Below are positions 42,175 through 53,984 of a DNA stretch of 64,000 nucleotides, in pieces; position 1 is the stretch's first letter, and every line of letters starts with the position of its first letter. Both the position numbers and the translations under genes were made by a program. The notes beneath the pieces were generated by a model. That model saw only the letters and a program-made list of their open reading frames with translations. It ran no database searches and was not told the origin of the DNA. The stretch lies in NCBI RefSeq assembly GCF_027579695.1, contig NC_083571.1, positions 33,956,443 through 34,020,442 of the forward strand. Direction: 5' to 3'. The stretch is from Neoarius graeffei. Taxonomy: Eukaryota > Chordata > Actinopteri > Siluriformes > Ariidae.

Positions 42175-44644
42175 GGGTCAATCCATGTGAACTCACCATA
42201 GGCCTCGCCACTGACCATCTCAGATTTGCTTCATACTTTCTGGAAATATTGTCAGTGTGCCCAATAAATAGTGTACAAAATTTTAGGCTTGTATCTTCAT
42301 TAATTTCTGAGATATAGGGGCTTAAAAAAGGGCGTGGCCCCAATTTCAATGTTGAAATGCGTGCTACAGAAAACAGACCTAACTTCCATAAGTCATTACT
42401 TTTTAAACTATTCATGCAAGATGCATGAAATTTTCAAGGATTGTTCTTCAATGCTAGGTGCCTTTAAATACTATAATAGAAAGTTCACAGTTCAATATTT
42501 GCCAAGTTATGGCTTGCTGAAAATCATAAAAAAAAATGCCTTCTATCGTGCTTTGGAGCAACTTTGACCCCCCATATCTCCATATTAAAGCACACCAGAT
42601 CTTTCAAATTTTCTTATTTATTACTCATGTTATAGTATTGTTTAGGCAACTAGGTATGTGTTCAAAAGAAATAAAACTTTCTGATTTATTAGGCTTTAAA
42701 AAAAAAAAAACATTTTGTACCTATAATTCAAATGCATATTGCAAATGTATGACAAGGTCTACCATAAAAACAATTATACCCCTGGAAAGAGCTTGTTCTG
42801 ATTAGCAAATGCACAAAATATGAAGTTGGTACCCTAAACCAAACTATAAACATTAAGGTATCAAGTACGGCATGTTTTACGATAGACAGAAATGCTGCTT
42901 TTAAGGCATATTACAATACAATTACAAACCTACAGTGTAGGGAAAAATAGCAACCTTAAAAATACTTTACTTTATTTGAAGAGCTTAAACAGTGTATTGA
43001 TTTTGGTTTTCCACATCAGATGGAAGTTTACACTGCCTGCCAATTGATGTAAGTGGGGCATCAATGATTTTCATGACATGCACCAGAGGGACCCAACAGT
43101 TATCCTCTCTCCTGGGCCAGCTGTAAGTCTGAGAGGGACCATGAAGATGCATAAATGTTACTTGTACATCTTGTTCCTCCTCTGATAATGCACGAATGTT
43201 GCCTATCCACCACTGTCTGTCATACAAACATACAACATATTTACCAGGAATTGTATCTGCCAGAGAGACTGCTGATTTAACAGGGGTTTTATGCATTACT
43301 TGTGACTGATTCCCACTCGTATCCACAATGAAGCTAGGACCACCTGACACCCTGCTGACCTGCAGCTGGTTGGACATGATTGGAACGAATGAGTGGTTGT
43401 CTCTTCTTCCAGGAATAGTAGCTGACCTTGAAAATCTTGTCTCCAATGCTTTTCCACTCTCCATAACTTCCCCTGTACCAACCCAGATGAAATGGATGTT
43501 CTTGATATGTTTTTCTGCCCACAAAAACAGATCAGATGGGGTTAGTATGTGATCACTCGTGACTGCCTGTAAACTAGCTTGAGCTGCTGACTGCTTTACA
43601 GTGCCTCCAATACCATCACGGTGATTTACCATGAGAAGTGGCAAAGAAATGCCATTCTGCCAAAAGTCCAAAATTGTCTGCATGCTTTATTAAATTTGTG
43701 AAATTTTTATAGTTTTTGTATTGGGCTGCTAATCTGTCACTGAAGTAAATTACCTTTTTCAGCTGGGGATGTATCTGGCTGGCAAATGGAAGCTCAGATA
43801 TGTGCTTCTAAGTGATAGTGATCATAATCCTCATAAATTTTGTGGTTTTTCAGTTTTTATGCATCTCTGGATGCATCCAAGTAGATTATATGCCTTAAAA
43901 CAGCATTTCCATCTATCGTAAAACATGCCGTACTTGATACCTTAATGTTTATAGTTTGGTTTAGGGTACCAACTTCATATTTTGTGCACTTGCTAATCAA
44001 AACAAGCTCTTTCCAGTAGTATAATTGTTTTTATGGTAGACCTTGTCAAACATTTGTAATATGCATTTGAATTATAGGTGCAAAATGTTTTTTTTTTATT
44101 TTTAAAGCCTAATGAATCAGAAAGTTTGATTTCTTTTGAACACATACCTAGTTGCCTAAAGAGTACTATAACATGAGTAATAAATAAGAAAATTTGAAAG
44201 ATCTGGTGTGCTTTAATGTGGAGATATGGGGCGTCAAATTGCTCCAAAGCACGATAGAAGACTTTTTTTTTTTTTTTTTTAATGATTTTCAGCAAGCCAT
44301 AACTTGGCAAATATTAAACTGTGAACTTTTTCTGTTTTAGTATTTTAAAGGCATCTGGCATTGAAGAACAATCCTTGAAAATGTCATGTATCTTGCATGA
44401 ATAGTTTAAGTAATGACTTATGGAAGTTAGGTCCGTTTTCTGTAGCACACGTTTCAACAGTGAAATTGGGGCCACGCCCCTTTTTTAAGCCCCTATATCT
44501 CAGAAACTAATGAAGGTACAAGCCTAAAATTTTCTACACTATTTATTGGGCACACTGACAATATTTCCAGAAAGTATGAAGTAAATCTGAGATGGTCAGT
44601 GGCGAACATCTTTCTAAATCTGGTGATTTGGGGTGGAATTACCC
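42175..44644. mobile_element. 2.47-kb long-inverted-repeat element carrying an intact ORF
   Basis: Two arms of about 770 bp each (42175-42940 and about 43875-44644) are inverted copies; for example GGGGCTTAAAAAAGGGCGTG on the left and ACGCCCCTTTTTTAAGCCCC on the right. The ends read GGGTCAATCC and GGAATTACCC, flanked by ATAT on both sides. Because ATAT is a palindrome, target and terminus cannot be separated. The unique centre of about 930 bp holds one minus-strand ORF (42985-43683). It lies in CFAP97 intron 1, 270 bp upstream of exon 2. The superfamily is not recognised. Confidence 0.7.
42985..43683 (-). CDS. Unnamed 232-aa protein of the inverted-repeat element
   Basis: An intact frame of 232 codons filling the centre of the element. 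It starts MQTILDFWQNGISLPLLMVN and has the motif NHRDGIGGTVKQSAAQASLQ. It continues TPSDLFLWAEKHIKNIHFIW and, in the last third, a compact Trp-rich block: PGKYVVCLYDRQWWIGNI, SEEEQDVQVTFMHLHGPS, then TYSWPRREDNCWVPL. The first part resembles a region (DGIGG.VKR) that I recall from repetitive uncharacterised proteins of fish and invertebrates; the second looks like a small beta-barrel reader or SH3-like fold. There is no signal peptide or membrane segment. Since it starts in the middle of such a region, it may be the last exon(s) of a longer gene. Function unknown. Confidence 0.5.
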   Translation of the reverse strand: MQTILDFWQNGISLPLLMVNHRDGIGGTVKQSAAQASLQAVTSDHILTPSDLFLWAEKHIKNIHFIWVGTGEVMESGKALETRFSRSATIPGRRDNHSFVPIMSNQLQVSRVSGGPSFIVDTSGNQSQVMHKTPVKSAVSLADTIPGKYVVCLYDRQWWIGNIRALSEEEQDVQVTFMHLHGPSQTYSWPRREDNCWVPLVHVMKIIDAPLTSIGRQCKLPSDVENQNQYTV

Positions 44645-44964
44645 ATATGTGTCACTACAAGACAAATTAATGACCAAGAGCTTCTCGCTTATCGTGGTCC
44701 ATCTGCATTTCTGCGCATGCTAATGAAGCAGTCATCATTGCTAGCGATGGACAGCCAACAACAACGATTTGAAATTGACCATGTTGTTGGAGTTCAGGGA
44801 GAGTGGGTGGTAGTGGTGGTGTGGGTGAAGGGCCCAATTTTGAATATTTTAAATCAGCTTGAATCAGTCTAGCCTTTTTCCTCTGATCTTTCTCATTGAC
44901 AATTTTTGTTTTCTTTAGACAGTGAAGGAAGGCTTATCTGAAGAAAAGCAAAAAGGAGCTAACA

Positions 44965-47900
44965 ATGTACAGCCCAAAAGAACCAGAAGAGGAAGTAGAT
45001 CATTTGTTCTTTGACAGTGAATGTGATGAGCGTGACACCAAGACAGAAAAACATGTCAACCAAACTGAAAACTTTCAAATCGAGAGCACGGTCAAGGAGT
45101 GTGCATTAGAAATGTTACAAAAAGAGATGTCCGAGCTTGAGGTTCAGAGCAGGTTGATTGCAAAGGATGGCTCTGAATGTAAGAAGGACATCAAAATGAG
45201 AAAAGAAAGTTCTCATCGGGAAAGAGAAAAGAAGAAAACCAAAAAAAGAGAACATCCACCTAAAAGGAAGGATCGTGTTAAAGAAGCAAAGGTGGCATCG
45301 GGAAAAGTACACTCAAACACCTCATCCAGGAACTCATCACCATTCCCTCATTCTGATGTCTCTGAATCAAGCCAATCAGGTGACTTATCCAGCAGCTGTT
45401 CCTCCTCCTCGGAGGCTGAGGAAGACAATGTATTTAAAAATGCGGATGATAGCGACCGTTGCAGTGAACCTGCCAAAAAGTCCACGGGCAAATTCCGCAT
45501 CTGGGGCCGTAGCCGTTCATCATCCAGCAGTAGAGAGAGAAGCCCCACCCCCTTGGCAAAGTTCTTCAACACTCAGTCATCCTCGCCCCTATGGCGACAA
45601 CCCCAACCAGGATCAGCCAATCAGAATCAAAGGCCCAATACCTCAGAAATGGCTGATTCCAATGATACAGTGACGGATGTTACCCCTCTGTCCTCTCCAG
45701 ATGCGCGTCGCCGACAGTTGTTTGACCTGGTCCCACCTACTGACCCCTTGAAAAATGTTGGACAGCAGCTGGAAGCGAATACGGATGGAGAGGAACGATC
45801 TGGTAGGTACCACAGCTCATGGGAAGAATGAAAACCACCTAATGTTTGGTAGCTTTACCTTCTGCCATCTATAGCCAAGAATATGTTACAGGATCAACTT
45901 GCAAGGTTCCTGAATGTAAAAACCGTAGTAGTAATTAATAATAATAAAAGGATTGATGTTTCCATGATGACAACAGTGATGTCTAAATATTATGATATAT
46001 TGTATGACTAATTACAGTGGTGCTTGAAAGTTTGTAAACCCTTTAGAATTTTCTATATTTCTGCATAAATATGACCTAAAACATCAGATTTTCACACAAG
46101 TCCTAAAAGTAGATAAAGAGAACCCAGTTAAACAAATGAGACAAAAATATTATATTTGGTCATTTATTTATTGAGGAAAATGATCCAATATTACATATCT
46201 TAGAGTGGCAAAAGTATGTGAACCTTTGCTTTCAGTATCTGGTGTGACCCCCTTGTGCAGCAATAACTGCAACTAAACGTTTCCGGTAACTGTTGATCAG
46301 TCCTGCACACCGGCTTGGAGGAATTTTAGCCCATTCCTCCGTACAGAACAGGTTCAACTCTGGGATGTTGGTGGGTTTCCTCACATGAACTGTTCACTTC
46401 AGGTCTTTCCACAACATTTTGATTGGATTAAGGCCAGGACTTTGACTTGGCCATTCCAAAACATTAAATTTATTCTTCTTTAGCCATTCTTTGGTAGAAT
46501 GACTTGTGTGCTTAGGGTCCGTTGTCTTGCTGCATGACCCACCTTCTCTTGAGATTCAGTTCCTGGACAGATGTCCTGACATTTTCCTTTAGAATTTGCT
46601 GGTATAATTCAGAATTCATTGTTCCATCAGTTATGGCAAGCCGTCCTGGCCCAGATGCAGCAAAAAAACAGGCCCAAACCGTGATACTACCACCACCATG
46701 TTTCACAGATGGGATAAGGTTCTTATGCTGGAATGCAGTGTTTTCCTTTCTCCAAACATAACGCTTCTCATTTAAATGAAAAAGTTCTATTTTGGTCTCC
46801 TCTGTCCACAAACCATTTTTCCCATCGCCTTCTGGCTTGTCCACATGATCTTTTAGTAAACTGCAGATGAGCAGCAATATTCTTTTTGGAGAGCAGTGGC
46901 TTTCTCCTTGCAACCCTGCCATGCACACCATTGTTGTTCAGTGTTCTCCTGATGGTGGACTCATGAACATTGGCCAATGTGAGAGAGGCCTTCAGTTGCT
47001 TAGAAGTTACCCTGGGGTCCTTTGTGACCTCGCGGACTATTACACGCCTTGCTCTTAGAGTAATCTTTGTTGGTCGGTTACTCCTGGGGAGGGTCACAAT
47101 GGTCTTGAATTTCCTCCATTTGTACCAGGGCTTTGAACCGGTTCAAGGAACGAAAACGAAAACCGGGAACTTTTTCTATTTCACATGGAACAGAAACGAA
47201 ACCAGAAACTTTATTATTTTTTATGTTCCGGAACAGAAACGCTTATTAAAAATAATGGTAACCGGTTAATACCGGTTTTTATTTCGTTCCTCAAAGTTTC
47301 CGTAGCCTACAAATAAAAAAGCCATTCTTCTCCTGCGCAAGTTTCTATGACCCGCTGGGGTTCACTTCCTGTGACGTTCGCTGACTGAATGGAGAGAGCG
47401 GGAAGGTGGACTGCTATCACGTCTCCATTACTGAGTGTCTGAGCAAAGAAGAGCCTGAATGTTGCAACCTCCCTATTGGCTGTTTGTAAAAATGTATCAA
47501 TTGTTGCCCTTCCCACGGGAATCATCGCGGACTCGAGAGACGAGACCTGACGAGCTAGTTCGTTGGTAGCAGAACAAAATGTCTGGACACAAATCGGGTT
47601 TTCAGAAAAGGAAAGAAAATAAACGGAGGGTTGAAAATACAAAAAAGGAGGCAGAAAATGCAAAACGAGTTTTAAGGTAGGACAAATGGTTACTTTTCTG
47701 AGGCAGCCCGCCGTGGCTGCCTGCAGGCTTATTTATTATAGCCCATTTAGTTAAAGTAGTTGATATAAAATGTTTATAGTTATGTGATGATTGTCCTGAT
47801 TTAGACTGGTGGTTTTTTTTTTGGGGGGGGGGGGGGGGGTTGCGCGATGTTGCACCCGGGTCCAGATTAGGGCAGAACCGGCCCTGGCTACATTTCAGGT

Positions 47901-49689
47901 GTAGTTTGTTTTATGCATGTATGTACTTGCATAGATGTGTACTTGGTCTTCCAATATGGCGCCTAACAAAATTTCGCGGCTCGGTGACGTCATGCGGTAG
48001 CCCTCTATAGGGCCTGACTAGCCTTTGGTAACACACTAAACGAATTATCTTTCATTTTTGGCACTTTTTCTATTTGTGTAGATGGGAAGACGTACTGAGA
48101 ATCCAAATCGCCAACATTTGAAATAATTGTTTTGAATTATTTCTTGTCTTATTTAATGAAGGTTGTAATAGAATTTAGCCTACATTTGGCTTAAGCTGGA
48201 TGAGACAGAGACATAATTTTATAGCCATTTGTTAAACAGCTGACAGAGAACGTAATTAACCGTTCCGGGAACGAAATTTTTTTGTTCTAACCGGTTCGGG
48301 AACGTCTATTTAATGGTGGAACCCAAAACCGGAAACGTTAAAATTCTGTTTCTGTTCGGAACGAACCAATAGGAAAAAAATTCTGGTTCAAAGCCCTGAT
48401 TTGTACACAATCTGTCTGCCTGTGGATTGGTGGAGTCCAAACTCTTTTTAGAGATGGTTTTGTAACCTTTTCCAGCCTGATGAGCATCAACAACGCTTTT
48501 TTTTTTTTGAGGTCCTCAGAAATCTCCTTTGTTTGTGCCATGATACACTTCCACAAACATGTGTTGTGAAGCTCAGACTTTGATAGATCCCTGTTCTTTA
48601 AATAAAACAGGGTGCCCACTCACGCCTCATTGTCATCCCATTGATTGCAAACACCTGACTCTAATTTCACCTTCAAATTAACTGCTAATCCTAGAGGTTC
48701 ACATACTGTTGTCATTCACAGATATGTAATATTGGATCATTTTCCTCAATAAATAAATAACCAAGTATAATATTTTTGTCTCCTTTGTTTAACTGGGTTC
48801 TCTTTATCTACCTTTAGGACTTGTGTGAAAATGTGATTGTTTAAGGTCATATTTATGCAGAAATATAGACAATTCTAAAGGGTTCACAAACTTTTCAAGC
48901 ACATCTGTAGGCGAACATGGATTTCAGGACCTCTTGATATAAATAAGCTGCGTTTTGTTCTTGTCTTCCTCACTTTCCTTCCAATCTCCAGCTATGCTGA
49001 GTTCAGGCAGGCAGCTGGACAGGATGCTGCTTGTCTCCAGTCCTGGCAGCACCTTTGTCAGCAGGAGCAGTGCGAGCCAGCACCGTAAGAACTACTCCTT
49101 CGACACCAGCGAAATGCGATGCATCGAGCGTGAGAACCAGCGGCTGTTCCGTGAGCTCTCGCGCTCCTCCACTCATTCTTCCTCTCGCTTCACCTTCCGC
49201 TCCTCCGCGCCACCATTACGCCTTTATCACAGTGGCCTCAACAGGCAGCGCCAGCAACGGCGCATCCAACAAGAAAATCTGGTCAGTATTTGGTCATGAT
49301 CTCTTAGTTTTTTGAATGCCCTGTGTTCAAACAAAGCCGCTTCATAAATAAAGTGTCTTAATTTTATGAACATCAGAGAACTTCTTGGCACTTGTGTTCT
49401 CAACAGTTCTTTTTGTTTGCAGCTCGGCCTGTTGTGTTACTGCTGTTGTAATGAGATGTTGTTATACTTGGGAGAGAAAAAAAATTACAAGGTCATGCAA
49501 GATCTCTTTTGTACCAGTTGCTGTGTGTGTGGTTTTGCATGCTCTAGGCCTTTCTAAAGCGTTTGGAGTCTGTAAAGCCGACTCCAGGAATGACCAGATT
49601 AGAACAGCTAACCGACTACCAGCGTCAAGCCAGGTACCTTGGAATACCTACACTTCCTATCAGACCTACATCAGGTAAGTACACACACA

Positions 49690-49775
<86 letters not shown>

Positions 49776-50528
49776 TACTTGCTCCTCCAACCTCACTTTA
49801 CCTACATAGTCAGGTCCATAAGTATTTGGACCGTGACACGATGTTCAACTGTGCCTCTGTACACCACCACACTGGATTTGAAATGAAGCCATTTAAGATA
49901 TAATTGAAGTATAGAATTTCAGCTTTAATTTAAAGGGTTTAACAAATCTTGTATTTAACCATTTAGGAAGTAAAGACCCTTTTAGTTCCTCCATTTTCAT
50001 AGACTCAAAAGTAATTGGACAATAACATAAATATAAGCATTATTTTTTTTTTACATATACTTGGATACAAATCCTTTGCAGTCAGTGACTGGCTGAAGGA
50101 GTGGGTGGGTTCCAGACCACTCATTAGCTACCTCACGCAAACATCTACCTACCACAGAGGGCGAAGGCTAATGTGCTTCCACTGACACATGTGAAATGAC
50201 ATCCGAGTACATCTTTTTGAACTGCCACTCTTGCTGCGTCACAGGGTGGCATAAGACACTCTGAGGAAAATACGATCGATCCTTTTCCACATACATGAGC
50301 ATTCTTCCACATCATGTAATTGTGTGACTCAAACTCTAACAGGTTTGCTAATGGTGGTCCCTATGATGAGCAGTTAAAATCAACTGGAACAAATGAATAC
50401 CAGTTGATTGTTTGTCACCTTCCACAGGAAGAAACTCCATAACCTGCAGTTCAACCAATCCTCACAGAACCAGACCTGAAATTGCAAAACCTACCAGAAT
50501 CACCGCTCCACGACCAGCCTGGTCCTGA
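44965..50528 (+). CDS. cfap97: Cilia- and flagella-associated protein 97, four coding exons
   Basis: CFAP97 (KIAA1430, hemingway family) is needed for motile cilia and sperm flagella. Exon 2 starts at 44919 with the ATG at 44965; coding exons are 44965-45802, 48992-49281, 49548-49674 and 50428-50528, all with AG/GT borders and consistent phases, giving 451 aa (human about 530). The start contains [15 protein letters not shown], matching human [22 protein letters not shown] near residue 240 matches TVTDVSPLSTPD. The conserved C-terminal domain begins at [20 protein letters not shown] (from residue 312), followed by [20 protein letters not shown] and [13 protein letters not shown]. The protein ends RPAWS, like human RTAWL. 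The middle is low-complexity, Ser- and Lys-rich. Start choice: first ATG of exon 2, with conservation beginning right after it. Confidence 0.96.
45803..46014. other. CFAP97 intron 2, left end
   Basis: Short unique stretch before the Tc1-like element; nothing further seen. Confidence 0.5.
47126..48398 (+). mobile_element. hAT element, CAGGGCTTTGAACC ends, longer copy
   Basis: Same ends as the element at 21528, with an exact 8-bp repeat ATTTGTAC (47118-47125 and 48399-48406). It is about 440 bp longer because it keeps a central block (about 47427-48005) with a first transposase exon (47579-47676). This block also contains a G-run at 47823-47839. Confidence 0.9.
47579..47676 (+). CDS. First exon of a ZMYM-like hAT transposase
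   Basis: ATG at 47579, reading [20 protein letters not shown], then [13 protein letters not shown], to a donor AAG|GTAGGA at 47676/47677. The SG.QKRK start is the usual N-terminus of the ZMYM1/TTF-type fish hAT proteins. No further exon remains. Confidence 0.6.
49697..49761. repeat. (TA)n microsatellite
   Basis: About 65 bp of uninterrupted TA followed by (CA)n, 22 bp inside CFAP97 intron 4. Confidence 0.95.
49805..50345. mobile_element. Tc1/mariner-type fragment in CFAP97 intron 4
   Basis: Begins AGTCAGGTCCATAAGTATTT, a typical fish Tc1/mariner end, but only its first few hundred bases are recognisable and no matching right end is visible. Confidence 0.55.
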
Positions 50529-50640
50529 TCCAAACTCCAGCTCCATCACATGTGAAACCACTCAAATGCTTCCTGCAATTCAGCACCTCAGATCTGGGTT
50601 GTGAGAAGCATGGACCTCTTTAATGTTGTACAACCCCAAT

Positions 50641-51386
50641 TCCAAAAAAGGTTGGGACACTGTGTAAAACATAAATAAAAAAAACAATGTGATGATTTGC
50701 AAATCATGGAAACCCTATATTTAATTGAAAATGGTACAAAGACAACATGTGTTGAAACTGAGGGAGGTTTTTTTTTTTAAATAAATATAGGCTCATTTTG
50801 AATTTGATGTCAGTAACACGTTTCAGAAAAGTTGGGACAGGGGCATGTTTACCACTGTGTTGCATCACCTCTACTTTTAACAACACTCTGTAAACGTTTG
50901 GGAACTGAGGAGACCAGTTGCTGTAGTTTTGAAAGAGAAATGTTGTCCTATTCTTGTCTGATATACAATTTCAGTTGCTCGACAGTTCGGGGTCTTCTTT
51001 GTCGTATTTTGTGCTTTGTAATGCACCAAATGTTTTACATGGGAGACAGGCCTGGACTGCAGGCAGGCCAGTTTAGCACCTGGACTCTTACTACGGAGCC
51101 ATGCAGTTTTAATATGTGCAGAAAGCGGTTTGGCGGCATTGTCTTGCTGAAAGAAGGAAGGGCTTCCCTGAAAAAGATTTTGTCTGGATGGCAGCATGTT
51201 GCTGTGAAACTTGTATATATCATTCAGCATTAATGATGCCTTCCCAGATGTACAAGTTTTCAACATTTGATATGTTGTCTTTTGTACTATTTTCAGTGAA
51301 ATAGAGTTTCTATGATTTTGCAAAGCTTGACATTCTGTTTTTATTTACAGTTTACACAGCGTCTCAACTTTTTGGGATTGAGGTTG
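50641..51386 (-). mobile_element. DNA transposon, CAACCCCAATTCC ends, after the CFAP97 stop
   Basis: Ends CAACCCCAATTCCAAAAAAG and CTTTTTGGGATTGAGGTTG inverted, TA at both borders. Minus-strand frame 50877-51323 retains FFQQDNAAKP and a C-terminal LLSSQTFTEC region, both transposase-derived. It begins 112 bp after the CFAP97 stop codon. Confidence 0.75.
50674..50679 (+). promoter_or_regulatory. Candidate CFAP97 polyadenylation signal inside a transposon
   Basis: AATAAA 146 bp after the CFAP97 stop, just within the left end of the 50641-51386 transposon. No canonical signal occurs between the stop and the transposon. Confidence 0.35.
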
Positions 51387-52700
51387 TAAGTAGAACCTTC
51401 ATGACCAGGTGATCAGCTAGTTATATGTTTTTAATTAAGTGTATGTTGAAGTGGTTGGTAGAGAAGAGACCTCGATGATGAACTTAATCTTTGCACATAA
51501 ACACGTGTGTGGTTTTTATAAATTTTTTTTTTTTTTTTTAAATGTCACTCTTGCCAAAAATAGGAATCATTCAAAGCTGCATCCTGAAATCCAGACTCAA
51601 TCTGTGATTTTTATCCCGTATTGCCTTTCTGAAATTTATTAGATTTTTAAACATTTTTCAAATCTAGGCTGTTTTGTTTACTTGCTTATCTTAATAGAAC
51701 AGCCTGTTTTCGCTGTAGCACTGAAGCATAATGATGGATGGCATCTCTGGACCTTTACATCACACTGAATACTCTCCCTTTACCATATTATGACTATTTG
51801 TATCTATATTAATTTTATAAACTGAGGCTTTGAAAATATACAAGCCACATTTGAAGAACTGACCCAAGCTTGAAGCCCCCAAAAGATTTGGAGCGATAAC
51901 ACATTAGTGACTTTTCCTCTTCTTGGAGTACACGCACATGGCAATCTACATTAACCGTTTATTTATAGATTTTTCAAGCTGTGGAGGCGGTAAAGCCTTA
52001 TCATTGCTGGATCTGGTGTTCATTTTGCAGCTGTACATTGCACTTGATGACTTGAGAACTAAAATGTGTTTAGTCCTCTCCTGCTTGCTTTCTTTGTGCC
52101 TGAAATAGCAGAAGGTTTATATGATTAAACTAAGTGAATGCTTAGCTTTTGCTGTTTACTGGAATAAGATCATTTTATCTGTGGTGTAAGATTTAAATAT
52201 CATTAAATATAAATTATGTACAAATGATATATTTGATATCGTCAAATCTGTTTGTTGAAATAAGTCTTTAATTTCCTTCGTTGTATGACATTTGATACTG
52301 CATGCATACACAGCTGTTACTATGGATGGCTTCATCACTGCAAGACTGACAAGCTTGACCTTTTGGTGCTCGTTATTCTCCGCACACAAGGACAGAAAGA
52401 CTCGCATTGTTATTGTAGGCATGCTGTGAGGGACCCATCAACCATGTGTTTTATTGTATTATTTGACATGTGACCCTCATTACGCTCTTCTGTAATCCGT
52501 CTTGACAAGAGCGAGGGTGAACCTAAGTCACCTTTAGTAACTGTTAAAATACTTAGAAATGTTTGTCTAAGATCCATAGTGGTGCAAATTTAGTAATTTG
52601 GTATGACTTTAAAGGTCTAAAGGGACATTTATGTCATTTCCTTAGGTCCTAAAATTTGCTAATATGGAAATCTTAATTATATTGTTGGCATAATTAAATT
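51387..52700. other. Intergenic, no gene seen
   Basis: About 1.3 kb with no recognisable protein or repeat ends. AT-rich, T-run at 51523-51540. It could hold a long CFAP97 3' UTR if the early signal is not used. Confidence 0.45.
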
Positions 52701-53118
52701 TTTTTTTTTTTTTTTGTCTTGATTAGACACCTGACCATCACATCCATACGTGTATGGTTCTTCCCCAAACTGTTGCCACAAAGTTGGAAGCACAAAATTA
52801 TCTGGACTGTCTTTGTGTATGCTGTAACATTAATTTCCCTTCACTGGAACGATGATGCCTGAGTGCACAAAGTCCATGAAGTCATGGTTTGCCAAGGTTG
52901 GAGTAGGACTCGAATGGCCTGCACAGAGCCCTGACCTCAACACCTTTGGAATAATTTGGAATGCCGACTGCACCCCAAGCCTCGTCACCTGATAACAGTG
53001 CCTTACTTCAGCAATGCTCTTGTAGCTGAATAAACACAGAGCCCCACAGCCACACTTCAAAATCTAGTTTAAAGCCTTCCCAGAAGAGTGGAGATTATAC
53101 TTTTGGCCATACAGTGTA
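52700..53118 (-). mobile_element. Tc1-type non-autonomous fragment
   Basis: Contains CCATGAAGTCATGGTTTGCC and ATGGCCTGCACAGAGCCCTG, transposon-body words shared by a fish Tc1-derived family, and ends TTTTGGCCATACAGTGTA. Left border indistinct. Confidence 0.6.
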
Positions 53119-53886
53119 GGGTATCTGTGTCAGCTCCAGGCCTATTGGAACCCTTTGTAAATGTGGCCAAAAGTTGGATTTGTAGTGAATTAGCTCCATA
53201 AATCTAACCTATAATTATATTATTTTTGTTTGTGGCTATAAAAAAAGTTACATCCCAATGATTTTGGGAGAGACAAAACTTCATTTCATGTTGTCCATAT
53301 TCGCCTCATAGCTTTAGTGCAACACTAAAGTCAGACAATAATGTACTCTTGGTTGAGTCAGTTTTGAGTTTAGGATTACATTATGTACATTTGATTTTTA
53401 TGCTGAAGATGAGTAGCATGGCTATGACACCATACTGGGCAATTATACATGAAATATTTAATGATTTGACATTCTGCATAATTTAAGTCCAAAAGCTAAT
53501 ATTTAAGGAAGGCCCACCTAAAGCCAGTTGATTGATAGCTTGGCCACTCAGGCAAAAGAAAAAGCAATAAAAAGCATTTATTGTGTTATTCGTTTGCAGA
53601 TTTATTCTTTTTCATGGCACTCCTACAGGCCTGACATTTGCATATTTTTACAATGAACTCAAACACAGTAAATGTTTCTGGTTGTATCTTTTATTTCTAG
53701 TTTTATTCTGACAGAAAGGAACACATCTGCTGCCTCTGAAGCATGTAACACCAGACAGTTTCTAAACAGGAAGCTATTTCAAAGGGCTATTTTGAGTTTA
53801 TTAGTTAATGCTTTCACAAATGTTATATCAGTGCTTTGGACAATGGCTAAGGTTTTTGCAGGAGAAATGTGAAGAAAATACATGTA
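53119..53886. other. Intergenic, no gene seen
   Basis: No supported feature in these 770 bp. Confidence 0.4.
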
Positions 53887-53984
53887 CAGTTATGTGCAAA
53901 ATAATAGCAGTCTAACATCACTAATGTGTTTAATTACTGATTTTGGCAGAAAAGATAATACAACATGGGGAAACTAGATAGAAC

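Larger units (their letters stand above)
46015..48907 (-). mobile_element. Tc1-like transposon in CFAP97 intron 2, split by a hAT
   Basis: Ends CAGTGGTGCTTGAAAGTTTG and CACAAACTTTTCAAGCACAT in inverted orientation, TA at both borders (46013-46014 and 48908-48909). Minus-strand transposase in two overlapping frames: the HTH region with [20 protein letters not shown] and [20 protein letters not shown] (46768-47097), then [20 protein letters not shown] and [14 protein letters not shown] (46512-46931), ending MQQDNGP. One or more frame changes; dead. The hAT at 47126-48398 inserted upstream of the HTH. Confidence 0.9.

Noticed and set aside
45275-45673. 132-codon frame overlapping CFAP97 exon 2
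   Set aside because: It is a shadow in another frame of the conserved CFAP97 coding exon.
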